Assembly (NCBI GenBank): GCA_934271065.1
Contig: CAKQQQ010000002.1
Span: 186,001 to 250,000, forward strand
Origin: an uncultured Clostridia bacterium
GTDB lineage: Bacteria > Bacillota > Clostridia > Christensenellales > Borkfalkiaceae
Direction of reading: 5' to 3'
DNA length: 64,000 nt
The notes beneath the pieces were generated by a model that ran no database searches, was not told the DNA's origin, and worked only from the letters and a program-made list of their open reading frames with translations. Positions 37,401 to 42,477 of this stretch are shown here, in pieces. Within the stretch, counting starts at the first letter, position 1. Every line of letters starts with the position of its first letter. Both the position numbers and the translations under genes were made by a program.

Positions 37401-37978
37401 CTGTAAAATACTTTATAACCGAGCGACGACAAATGAGTATACAGGTTTGCAACCTCTATACTATCGTCCGTTCTCTCCATATTATTAAGTTTATCCGAAT
37501 CCTTAAAGCAAAGGAAAACATCGTATTTAGGCTCTTTACTTGCCTTTTCAAGCCATTCGACACGGATTTTTTCCAAAACCTTGCCTTGTTCAATATAGTA
37601 TTCCTTTTGATACTTATCTTTACAAAGTCTTACGGCATCGAGATAATCTTTGTCCGTCAATACGCTTTCAATACTCGTGGCGTAACACGTAGGCAATTTT
37701 TTGCCGTCGTAATCGTCTTCGTATTTAATGCCGTATTTCGATAAAACAAGTCCCCAATGCGCCTCGGAATTTTCAGGATATTTTGCGATAATATCCCTAT
37801 ACGCTTCTTCGGCATCGTCGAAACTTGCAAGACGTAATTTTTGCGCGGCGTTGTATAAAAGAGTAACTTCTTCGTTAGAAATCTCTTCCGTCTTAAACGC
37901 ACCGCAAGCGTGACACACCCACTTTCCGTCCTTATATATTAAATTTGCGCCGCATATATTACAAATATTTGCTGACAT
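25421..37978 (-). CDS. Giant zinc-ribbon/TIR/transmembrane/LRR receptor-like protein
   Basis: 4185 residues from ATG 37976-37978 (GGAGAAGGTT upstream). Order: zinc ribbon (Cys 6, 9, 22, 25); short TPR-like stretch; TIR domain (~150-296, KYDVFLCFKDSD, GYKVFYSRESL, YIYNAL, VWMKNEW); helical repeats (~355-900); basic stretch KKKRKKK and one transmembrane helix (~914-938); a first LRR_5 block (~945-1190); about 12 InlB-B/Flg_new beta repeats (~1195-2135; pattern YNLNGG...GYTFAGW); then ~2000 residues of LRR_5 repeats to the end. Positive residues before the helix place TIR inside and LRR outside. Glu237 in VWMKNEW lines up with the catalytic Glu of NAD-cleaving TIR domains (SARM1 WVHKE), so NADase activity is plausible. 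There is no signal peptide or wall anchor. Three gene-internal modules are near duplicates. Confidence 0.9.
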   Translation of the reverse strand: MSANICNICGANLIYKDGKWVCHACGAFKTEEISNEEVTLLYNAAQKLRLASFDDAEEAYRDIIAKYPENSEAHWGLVLSKYGIKYEDDYDGKKLPTCYATSIESVLTDKDYLDAVRLCKDKYQKEYYIEQGKVLEKIRVEWLEKASKEPKYDVFLCFKDSDKLNNMERTDDSIEVANLYTHLSSLGYKVFYSRESLRDKVAEKYEPYIYNALNTAAVMIVYGSKIEYFSSVWMKNEWTRYVRRLREGLKIEGSLVIACDGVNPGDLPRPLNQMQVLDARKKTFYGDLEAHIAKIISIARRPKATVERVEISSAIGKKKASIDNQIKTIKVGGGVGKKTPVVIDNAVSVREIGRYEVPALTPDEDTKLKSVNLFLQKELFDNAKKVVDEILEKNKYNGQALLADLLIRYKVKSIDELSDKIEEIEDFSQFNTVIEYNDKDVGEKLIAVIGQKIRLAVANSNYDVAIACLKEIVVYNSTEVLNIRLELRKTATRLLAVSANTAAEIFDVLVNSYQDSETYIEYIQDFVDDCIKNRQFTVAQKYNDKIIELDDGNLKATFSQAYIYVQATSFDNFITLADRFVDFKLFDNAIKHFDEEDTVECFSRFRKIVVGLIAGQKSGNAIADWFDFVVKYEFDGRNEFIEETINSLPDIKDLTDRAKLFDRAIMCIDGSDVERHISMRLSFAKKLQSAGSFALANKYYNEVIEIEEGNLDALWGIILCNIGALRETDIAQNIENFSYFKELETLLKYCPDMGIRAEYLDKLVNAVLFKSASICNEESINKLAKIFDGIIKYYPEECNEILIKHLQKFADNCKNSSAFSLAEKYYAMVLAIDNMKHEAYWGLLQAKLNCRNNDDLIKQKKTISEFSEFSSAIAAASNDERSADKYASIAKNQIDYWENQKKKDAAKKKRKKKIAFFSSVTAIVLVIAIALVGVFQYIKIEMNFKFVENESGYTIDVGKYYKESNVEIPATYNGKPVTKISDGMFENDTNITTITLSSNITYIGNNAFKNCPNLKQIIFKSASTYSTASADAHSGSYAITTLAVAISKKDPNNNIAFIGESAFYNCVALESIDVSRATTIGKNAFYGCSKLESVSLNDNLTKLADSTFNGCLKLNDLQLPSALTDIGANCFVNCQALENIAIPATTTTVGANILNGCTGLKKIVLEDRSGDLSGFDKDWKSGISDTVELKVGFRISLDYNGATSGNEAATSIVSVGENYTLPVPKRVGYKFVGWYDGIKDANKLTDENGKSVGAYEKYESISAYAIWEANLNEIVFNANGGEGEMDNQKIATDATVALNECLYTKKGYTFAGWGTTANGEVNYSDKADYVMGTNAQYILYAIWTPNDNTLHFESNGGSGKMSDITIATDSKATLSANAFTKTGYDFAGWAETENGSKVYSDGDSYTMGTENATLYALWTPKTYKITYNLNGGQLAVENKATYNIETATFTLNNPTKRGYEFKGWSGSNLTGNENQVVSIEMGTYGELTFTANWTAIEYSITYNLNEGTNNSANPKTYTIEQEVRLQDPERKGYKFSGWTDNGLISKGSIGEKTFTASWKIIDYNIIYNLEGGTNDSSNPTKYNVNTPKITLKVPTKLGYKFIEWTNGGIIENGSTGDKSFTAKWEIVTYKITYNLDGGTNNKNNPATYNVHDNITLAEPTKTGYKFIGWSDNGKIPVNSTGDKVFTANWEIIGYKITYVLNGGTNSELNKDYYNVENEEIILAAPTRAGYTFNGWSDNGRIPAHSTGDKEFVASWTANQNTLKFSANGGNGGEMSDVTLSTDEEYKLPKNALTRYGYTFAGWSTEADGTVEFEDESVYTMGADSEVTLYAIWSPITYKITYELKGGETENITEYSIETGEFSLNAPTRAGYTFTGWSGSNLTGEDNLTVTIADGTYGALSFVAHWKANENTLVFDANGGVGSMESQKGLTDSTLPLNANTFTRKGYDFDGWSTIKDGEKQYADESVYVMGTSSTNTLYAVWTPHLNTLILDGNGNTSGSMNNMDIHSGENKALDKNTYEKQGYTFIGWAETANGNVVYTDCANYTMSVEPTVTLYAVWKANEYTISMNPQNGSSVTTQKVTYDESYTLSVPTRVGYTFDGWFTEVGGNGARLTEADGNSIANWTVADNITVYAKWLGTEGLVYTANGSEYIVSGVSDKTITEAYIPEYYNGKLVTAIGENAFNGCDKLTAVYMENTIEKIGKGAFSGCSALTRLVVPFVGESRTATQEKGLLTYWFGQDSVENAEEIYQFYLNDKGSQSYWAYVPLSLTHIELSDTTRIPYGAFSYMSKLQNVSFDGVSEIEGRAFEYATGISTFDLPDSLKSIGTNAFAHTSIKNIVIPSSVQSIDEGVFAGCKALAEIKIPFVGQNAEATEYNAVLGWLFGQSNYDGMVATTQGSWTSYISAVLRMVEITNASTVSDYAFANIKTLTNVTLANSVTTIGNSSFSGCIGLTSINLECVVSFGNSAFYGTSSLTEVDFSDNLTTIGSSAFYGSRISKIELPDSIVSVGSLAFASNSVLRTIIIRKDGAMLSYSSDMLKGFNSYAKIYVPNGLLTSYKSNNGWKALGVDKFYGLSIVKSNGMAISGNTLVQYFGTDESVTIPSSITNILPYSFYRNSFVRRIVIPGTITTITDHAFYGCDNLETVKLMRGTTQILSYAFAENALLQSINLPDTLVSIGASAFDNCDSLQAISLPNNLQTIGDYAFRNTQLNTVIVHNNVTSIGVGAFQGCPLESITLPFVGSSRKISSSTAFSSSTYNGATWQNGSVYAFGYIFGGTSKVGTFSAAPSSTSDWIYQGASYYEQTYVSGTRYSYIYYYDGYYIPATLKIVKITDADGISANAFYGCTMIESLTLNGRITVVYDKAFYNCTALKSMVLPSSVTEVGSYAFYGCSNMQSIMLSNLSKINDYTFYGCGSLDGVVLPETLTEIGNYSFSGCVGLTGITIPTAVTSIGRNAFSGCTGITELTLPNGLQTIGQEAFKNMQLQSIVVPNSVTSIGAGAFKGCPLESITLPFVGGSRKISSSTATSSSTYNGYAWQNGSVYAFGYIFGGTSRVGTSSAAPSSTTDWTYQGASYYEQKYDAGTRYSYIYYYDGYYIPATLKNVTIADATGISANAFYGCEMIELLTLNEGIITVYDKAFYNCTALKSMILPSSVTEVGSYAFYGCSNMANITLSNLAKINDYTFYNCRLLTSIILPETLTAVESYAFYNSGLESMQLPDTVISIGSYAFGGCSGITEISLPTGLKKIGDYAFENVQLTTVIVPNSVESIGNGAFKGCPLVSITLPFVGKDRNVSSTVEKTNGSGYIGSSVLFGYIFGANTIETGSSNAPTSTEKLIYQGQDAYSYYSSSDRRDRYYWTRYYIPSTLKNVTITDATGISANAFYGCTMIESLILNEGITVVYDWAFHNCKVLKAMILPASVIEVGSYAFYNCTALKDILLPATVTEVGIYAFGECGNLTSIALSNLTMISQGLFYNCKSLTSIILPETLTAVESYAFYNSGLESMQLPDTVISIGSYAFGGCSGITEISLPTGLKKIGDYAFENVQLTTVIVPNSVESIGNGAFKGCPLVSITLPFVGKDRNVSSTVEKTNGSGYIGSSVLFGYIFGANTIETGSSNAPTSTEKLIYQGQDAYSYYSSSDRRDRYYWTRYYIPSTLKNVTIIDATGISANAFYGCTLIESLTLNEGITIIYDRAFYNCSALKSMEIPESVTNLGVYAFGGCSGLNSVILPNLTEINDNTFYNCKSLAEITLPTTLTKIGGCAFYGCSALTEIVVPNSVTLLGNYSFAQCNNLKNISLSNALTSIENYVFAECAKLSKIVLPSTLTNIGLGAFSNCSELRVMEIPESVVAIGDSAFTSCSNIRVILVRNGNITQLTTLGGSKVFDGATGKGLVVIVPKDAYQAYKTASYWSGYSSRIYSDEYIVNNNSLIVDGTLLQYWGDEKSYTVPDSVKIIGSYAFYGSAVEELKYGATLEQIKNDSFANCTKLAKINSTENGVFNLNGTLKKIAARAFYNNANATKIIVSKSVETIESAAFMGCNNLVSIELPFIGIDRGSSYSQSQVFGYIFGYETSNKEGTTMQYTNYYYYIPASLREVVITDETVVSKNAFINCSMLESIIIKSDLTSIGDYAFYNCDELKTITIESNTMPTISAYVFNGDSTVVIKVNSTILSDYQSDANWSKRTLEAIQ
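26957..27548. repeat. Copy 1 of an internal 867-bp-spaced duplication in the giant gene
   Basis: 27001-27548 is identical to 27868-28415, and similarity extends back to 26957 with one mismatch at 27000. The offset, 867 bp, equals 289 codons. Synonymous sites are also identical, which points to very recent duplication or gene conversion. Confidence 0.9.
27824..28415. repeat. Copy 2 of the internal duplication in the giant gene
   Basis: Second copy of the block at 26957-27548. It encodes LRR modules including an FVGKDRNVSS...FGYIFGAN insertion seen in several modules of the ectodomain. Confidence 0.9.
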
Positions 37979-38019
37979 AACCTTCTCCAAATCCTATAAA
38001 TCTTATTCGCAAATACAAA

Positions 38020-38517
38020 CTACAGAATAATCACTATGTCACCATTGGGTAAAATAGTGCATCTATTACTGCCCCTATTACAATGTGTCAATTCCATTCT
38101 TGTTGATGATACCTTGTACCCAATAGAAGGTAATTGCGGAAATCGATCTGGCTTATTTCCCCGTTCCAATTCATAGCGCTTGCGAATATCAATTATCATG
38201 TTCATAATAGTATCGTCGCCCCAAATCTTTTCTTTTAAAACCTTGTAAGGTATTTTCCCCACATAAGAATGATTGCTCGAATTATAAATTTTTCCAGAAT
38301 AAATATCAAGTTTCCATTTTTGATCACGACAATCGAAATGAGGACATGAAGGAAAAAAGACATCAGGATCGTATTTATGTAATACCCACTTATGTCCCTC
38401 AATTTTTAAGTATCTTGCTTGAGCCTTAAATGGAGCAGCAATTTTGAGAAATTGGTGATTTTTGCTCAATTTCAAAATTGATTTATATTTTACTATTTTT
38501 CTTTCTCTTTTTATCAT
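38020..38517 (-). CDS. Unknown 165-residue protein of the cargo operon
   Basis: No family recognised. Visible features: a basic N terminus, a compact motif HKYDPDVFFPSCPHFDC followed by WKLDIYSGKIYN and VGKIPYKVLKEKIW, and a C-terminal CNRGSNRCTILPNGDIVI. The His/Asp/Cys pattern could be a metal or catalytic site. No membrane helix. It lies nine bases after the stop of the CHMP2-like gene and 41 bp before the giant gene, in the same direction. The Shine-Dalgarno is weak. More A/T-rich than its neighbours, perhaps a later addition. Confidence 0.7.
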   Translation of the reverse strand: MIKRERKIVKYKSILKLSKNHQFLKIAAPFKAQARYLKIEGHKWVLHKYDPDVFFPSCPHFDCRDQKWKLDIYSGKIYNSSNHSYVGKIPYKVLKEKIWGDDTIMNMIIDIRKRYELERGNKPDRFPQLPSIGYKVSSTRMELTHCNRGSNRCTILPNGDIVIIL

Positions 38518-38525
38518 TAGAACAA

Positions 38526-39107
38526 TTATATAATCCTATTTTTCTCGGCGTTGATTTCGGCGGAAATGTCAATATCACTCGAAACAGGAGCAGAACCTGT
38601 AAGTTTTGCTCTTGCCGCGTCTATCATCGGGCGGACGGCATCCATTTCGGCTTGACTTCTTGCCTTGTTCGCGGGGTTAGAAGTACGCATCGCACCTGCC
38701 ATAGCCTTTTGCGAAATCTTGATAGTACGCATATATTTTGCGACTTTCGCATTCGCTTTCTGAATTTTACGTATATCGGGCAAGTGGGCTTTATTGCTCG
38801 CCATAGCGTCGAGCGCATTCATAGCCGTCGCCATACTTACGGCGATAGAATTAGATACGTTTATAATATCGAAGTTGGCTTTCGTCTGCATTAAACTCGA
38901 AATAACGTTGTTAAGCTCTATTAAGGCGTTACAAGCGACTTCATACGTTCCCGTATCACCGTTGATTTCCGCTTCTGCGGCAATACGAGCGTATTCTTCG
39001 CGTTTCGTTTGCAAAGTTTTAATCTGGTCGTTGAACACTTCGAGTTGCTCGTCGCGAGCCATCTGAGCCATTATTTCCTTTTCTTGTTTCGTTTTGAAAA
39101 ATGCCAT
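38526..39107 (-). CDS. ESCRT-III-like protein resembling CHMP2/Vps2
   Basis: 193 residues, almost entirely helical. Residues ~28-140 show the ESCRT-III pattern: a long charged helix (LQTKREEYARIAAEAEINGD), a second helix with LMQTKANFD, then INVSNSIAVSMATAMNALDAM, then LPDIRKIQKANAKVAKYM and KAMAGAM. CHMP2 has LMRANIQ, NNSMAQAMKGVTKAM and LPQIQKI...MNDAIDDAM at matching places. The N terminus MAFFKTKQEKE is amphipathic and basic, like the membrane-inserting ESCRT-III start. No clear MIM tail is seen. The operon encodes a Vps4-like ATPase, which strengthens the reading. The alternative PspA/Vipp1-type coiled coil was considered; its spacing fits less well. Confidence 0.72.
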   Translation of the reverse strand: MAFFKTKQEKEIMAQMARDEQLEVFNDQIKTLQTKREEYARIAAEAEINGDTGTYEVACNALIELNNVISSLMQTKANFDIINVSNSIAVSMATAMNALDAMASNKAHLPDIRKIQKANAKVAKYMRTIKISQKAMAGAMRTSNPANKARSQAEMDAVRPMIDAARAKLTGSAPVSSDIDISAEINAEKNRII

Positions 39108-39108
39108 T

Positions 39109-40119
39109 TTATTTATCCTCCCCTACTTTTTTTGTCGAAGCGGCTTTGCCTCTTTCAAGTTCGTCAAGGTTTTCGCCGTTAAATTCTCTTTCGCGTTTTT
39201 TACGCATAAGTTCTTCTTTATACGCAAGCGCACTGTCGGTTACGCTCGTTTGTTTCGTATCTAAGCCGAATACTTTTTCGTCCATACTCTTGACCTTTTC
39301 GGATATCGCCTTAATGTCTTTATCCATAACTTTAAGAATAGCGATTGCCTTATCAGGTTCGTTGACGACGGCTTTGAGTTTGCCTATATTAAGCAAAACT
39401 TTTGCCTTGGACGCTTCTTCCACGCTGAACTGACTTGCCGTTAAAATCTCGCTCGCGTTGGCGTAAATTATATCGAGAATATTAAAGCACGCAGAGTAGT
39501 TGCTGCGCCTTACGTTGAGCATATCGAGTTTACTCTTCAATGCCGAAATCTTACGGTATAAGTCGTTTATCAAGCGTTCATTGTCTTCATTGAGCATTTT
39601 TTCGTCGAGTTCGGAAAGGTCGGTTTCAAGACCTTTGATTTCTTTTTCAAGACGTTTTTCCTGCTGTTCGAAAGTCGTCTTTATTTCCTTCAATTCTTCA
39701 AGACGGGCATACAATCTGCGCTTCGACCACGAAAGTTTTTTAGCCTTGATTTCTTCTTCGTCGATGTAGTCGATTTCGCCGTCGGCGATTGCTTTGAACG
39801 AATCGAGATAATACAATAAATCGTCAGCCGCTTCGACAAGACGATTGCTATAATCCTGTTCGAGAGCCTTTTTTACGTTTGCAAGACACGAGCCGATTTT
39901 GTCGCTCGCTATAGCCAAATCTTCGTCGCCCGTGAAAATAATTCCGCTAAGTCCGTCCGCAGCGTTCGCCAAAGAATCGTAAACTTCCTTAACGGTATCT
40001 TTGTCGAGATTTTTACCGTACTTGCCCTTTTCGATTCTATACAGGAACGCTTTCATTTCCTGTATAAGTTCGTCTTTTACTTGATTATTGTTTTTTACCG
40101 AAGGCATATATTTTTTCAT
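39109..40119 (-). CDS. Second ESCRT-III-like coiled-coil protein
   Basis: 336 residues, helical and highly charged. Residues ~120-210 form a long helical hairpin (RLYARLEELKEIKTTFEQQE, then LNEDNERLINDLYRKISALK and LDMLNVRRSNYSACFNILDI) followed by shorter helices, the layout of an ESCRT-III core; the tail (~290-336) is polar and Lys/Glu-rich. An extra N-terminal helical region (~1-110) is present. Assignment is weaker than for its neighbour; a generic coiled-coil protein is possible. ATG 40117-40119 follows GGAGA; the next gene starts two bases after its stop. Confidence 0.6.
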   Translation of the reverse strand: MKKYMPSVKNNNQVKDELIQEMKAFLYRIEKGKYGKNLDKDTVKEVYDSLANAADGLSGIIFTGDEDLAIASDKIGSCLANVKKALEQDYSNRLVEAADDLLYYLDSFKAIADGEIDYIDEEEIKAKKLSWSKRRLYARLEELKEIKTTFEQQEKRLEKEIKGLETDLSELDEKMLNEDNERLINDLYRKISALKSKLDMLNVRRSNYSACFNILDIIYANASEILTASQFSVEEASKAKVLLNIGKLKAVVNEPDKAIAILKVMDKDIKAISEKVKSMDEKVFGLDTKQTSVTDSALAYKEELMRKKREREFNGENLDELERGKAASTKKVGEDK

Positions 40120-40133
40120 AACCGATCTCCTCA

Positions 40134-41627
40134 TCAATCCTTTGTGTATAAGCCGTTCTCTTTATAGAATTTGAGCGCGGACAGTAAATATTCTTTTTGC
40201 GTAGTCCCTTCTTTTGTAAAGAAAGCGTTGAGTTTTGCTTTGTTTTCGTCCGATTTATGTCTTATACGGTTAAGCGTAGTCCATATTTCGGAAGCATACC
40301 ATGCGTCTTCGGCATTAAGTCCCGCCTGCATAAATCTCACAATCGGCAAGGATTCAACCACCGACGGTTCGCCGTTGTCGTTTTCTTTATATACGCGCGG
40401 CATAAACGTCGTAAACGAGCCGTTTTCGTTACGCTTTTTAAGCAGATAACGATTGCCTATTCTCGCGCGCTCGACTATCTTCATATAATCGCGGAAGTCA
40501 ATCAAGAACTTTTCGTTTTCGTGCATAAGCCCGAATTTATGTATAAGATTGTCTTCCACGTTGGAGTAAATCATCGCCGCAGCCGGCACGTAATCGTCGT
40601 CGGTTGTTGCGTTTGAAATAATGTTTTCTGCCGTGAGAGTCAAAGAATCAACCGTTGATTCCTGCGCACCGTCGCGGAGCGGCAACATTTCCTGAATTTT
40701 TTCGTCGAGTTCGGAAGATAAACTCTTACCAAACTCGTCAAGTTGCTCGTTTATGTATTGCATTACCGTCGAAACGGTCGCGCGACGATTGTTTTCAATC
40801 TGCTCGGTAATTTTTCTTTCGCTCGCGTCTTTACTCCGCGCTTCCGCCGCCGCAATTTCTTCGGACATTTTCTTTAAAATTTCCGTCTGAAACTTTTGTA
40901 TATCTTCGCGAAGTTTAACCGTTTCGCCGTCTTCGTCCGAGTCATCATTGTCATCGCTTTCCGCATCTTCGCTTCCGTTTATCCTGTCGCGAATAAGTTC
41001 AAGGTCTTCTTCGTTGACGTGAACGCCCGCAACGGTAAGATTGGCGATTTTAATACCCATATCGGCAAGTTTACTTTCTTTTGAAAGTTTTTCAAACAAA
41101 TCTTCACGGATTTTACCGACGAGCGAACTTATCTCGAACACAGATACGTCGGTATTGGCAAAACATGCGCCGACAAGTTCGACACCTATCGTTTTTATAA
41201 GCGACAGAACCTTTTCTTTAACGTCGTCCACGGTTATTTCGCCGTCGCCCGTAAACGCGCTCATAAGTTTAGTGAAATCGGTAATTTTTATTTGGAACGC
41301 GCCGTTCGCGCCTACGCGGTAGGCTTCTTTCAGTCTTTCGTTGTTTACCTGAATATTGCCGAATCCCCACGGCATTTCGGGTATCGCAGTAACGTGAATA
41401 AACGCGATTTTCATCGTATGACCGAGAAAATTCTTGCCGTATTCTTTAAAAATTACTTTACCTACGCAAGGTTCGACTCTGAAACTTATTTTTTCGTTAT
41501 CAAAAACGACGGCGATATATTGGTTCGGTACGGAAATTTTCATACCTTTATCGAGTATGAAACTATCCGTGTATTGAACAATTACGCCGTCGCCTGTGTT
41601 TGTAGGCTTATATATTACTTCCCTCAT
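40134..41627 (-). CDS. SPFH-domain protein (virion-core/YdjI-like)
   Basis: 497 residues. The first ~215 residues have the SPFH/Band-7 pattern seen in YdjI-like proteins: PNQYIAVVFDNEKISFRVEP, VGANGAFQIKITDFTKLM, LSLIKTIGVELVGAC, then FEKLSKESKLADMGIKIANLTV. A very acidic linker (GSEDAESDDNDDSDEDGE) and coiled coil follow, then a helical C-terminal domain. SPFH proteins scaffold membrane microdomains and YdjI-type members recur beside membrane-stress genes. No transmembrane helix. It overlaps the XRE regulator gene by four bases. Confidence 0.82.
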   Translation of the reverse strand: MREVIYKPTNTGDGVIVQYTDSFILDKGMKISVPNQYIAVVFDNEKISFRVEPCVGKVIFKEYGKNFLGHTMKIAFIHVTAIPEMPWGFGNIQVNNERLKEAYRVGANGAFQIKITDFTKLMSAFTGDGEITVDDVKEKVLSLIKTIGVELVGACFANTDVSVFEISSLVGKIREDLFEKLSKESKLADMGIKIANLTVAGVHVNEEDLELIRDRINGSEDAESDDNDDSDEDGETVKLREDIQKFQTEILKKMSEEIAAAEARSKDASERKITEQIENNRRATVSTVMQYINEQLDEFGKSLSSELDEKIQEMLPLRDGAQESTVDSLTLTAENIISNATTDDDYVPAAAMIYSNVEDNLIHKFGLMHENEKFLIDFRDYMKIVERARIGNRYLLKKRNENGSFTTFMPRVYKENDNGEPSVVESLPIVRFMQAGLNAEDAWYASEIWTTLNRIRHKSDENKAKLNAFFTKEGTTQKEYLLSALKFYKENGLYTKD

Positions 41628-41986
41628 TTCCCCTCATTCTCCTTATTTCTGATTATCTCGCAAAGTTTATCGAGCGTTTCTTCGTCTATATCGCCTTTGG
41701 ATATCGAATAAATAAGTTTTTTCTTTTTATCCGCCATTTCCGTAAGGTCTATCTTGACGTGCGACGCAGACTTTTCTATCGAGTCTTTGATCTTTTTCTT
41801 GTCTTTATCGGAAAAATTATAATTTGTAAATAACAACTCTTCCATATTCGCGGGAATATTTCGTTTCCCCGTTTCGATTGCCGACAAATACGTCGCGCTC
41901 ATGCCTATTTTTGCAGCCATATCGCGCATACTGTCGCCTGTGTTTATTCTGATGATTCGCATCACCTTTCCGAATTCTGTAAGCAT
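41624..41986 (-). CDS. XRE-family regulator heading the cargo operon
   Basis: 120 residues. Helix-turn-helix at ~5-60 (GKVMRIIRINTGDSMRDMAA, SATYLSAIETGKRNIP) with a charged C-terminal helix. It probably binds the inverted repeat in its own upstream region. The ATG follows GGAGGTAGATAA. Being first and overlapping the SPFH gene, it is a likely autoregulator of the whole run. Confidence 0.9.
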   Translation of the reverse strand: MLTEFGKVMRIIRINTGDSMRDMAAKIGMSATYLSAIETGKRNIPANMEELLFTNYNFSDKDKKKIKDSIEKSASHVKIDLTEMADKKKKLIYSISKGDIDEETLDKLCEIIRNKENEGK

Positions 41987-42016
41987 TTATCTACCTCCAG
42001 CCTGATTACGTTACCG

Positions 42017-42045
42017 ATTATATCACAAAAATTTTATTTTGTCAA
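42017..42045 (-). promoter_or_regulatory. Consensus promoter of the cargo operon
   Basis: Minus strand TTGACA (42040-42045), 17-bp spacer, TATAAT (42017-42022): a perfect sigma-A promoter 31 bp before the XRE ATG. All cargo genes down to 23197 could be read from here; the run is about 18.8 kb. Confidence 0.9.
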
Positions 42046-42079
42046 CAATATTGTATACGTTTAACATAATTTTGTTGAC
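42041..42079. promoter_or_regulatory. Candidate operator inverted repeat
   Basis: GTCAACAA (42041-42048) and TTGTTGAC (42072-42079) form a perfect inverted repeat. The left arm overlaps the -35 box of the cargo promoter, an apt position for repression by the XRE protein. Confidence 0.6.
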
Positions 42080-42137
42080 GATTTTCTCCACAGTTTTTGT
42101 GGACAGTATAAAAATAAGAACATTTGTTCGTATTTAC

Positions 42138-42166
42138 TTGACAACGGGTTTGATTTCCGGTATAAT
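42138..42166 (+). promoter_or_regulatory. Consensus promoter of the structured RNA
   Basis: TTGACA (42138-42143), 17-bp spacer, TATAAT (42161-42166) on the plus strand, divergent from the cargo promoter. Confidence 0.9.
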
Positions 42167-42172
42167 AGCAAA

Positions 42173-42477
42173 AACGAGAGAATTAGGTGTTGAACGTTGC
42201 TTACTCTCTCGTTGTATCGGGTGTGAAGAAGTTGCCCGATTATTCGTTCCCTTTCGGGGAATCGAACAAGTAGAATTACCGTCGTTTACCATAGAATTGT
42301 AGTTAGGTGTAGCAATTCCGCGACGGGCGTTGAAATCGTTAAAAAAGAGAGATTTCGGCGTGGGTTTTATTGTGGTACGATTTTTCAGATAAAATCGACT
42401 AAAAATTAAATAATCGGGATTAAAATCCGTGCGAAGAACGAGCCTGTTTAAGGCAGCCGAAATCGCGCGGATTTTTT
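42173..42477 (+). ncRNA. Candidate ~305-nt structured non-coding RNA
   Basis: Between a perfect promoter and a GC-stem/T7 terminator (AATCCGTGCG...CGCGCGGATTTTTTT) there is no convincing coding frame but a series of hairpins: CGAGAGA/TCTCTCG, TTCGTTCCC/GGGAATCGAA around 42248-42271, CGTTGAAATC/GATTTCGGCG with two G-U pairs, CGATTTT/AAAATCG and GCCT/AGGC. It may regulate mobilization or copy number of the excised form. Not a family I recognise. The opposite strand has a 123-codon frame which I judge spurious. Confidence 0.6.

Noticed and set aside
38526..39107. PspA/Vipp1 assignment
   Set aside because: Those proteins are ~220-230 residues with a long uninterrupted hairpin; the LPxIxKI and SMAxAM blocks fit CHMP2-type ESCRT-III better. 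Kept as an alternative only.
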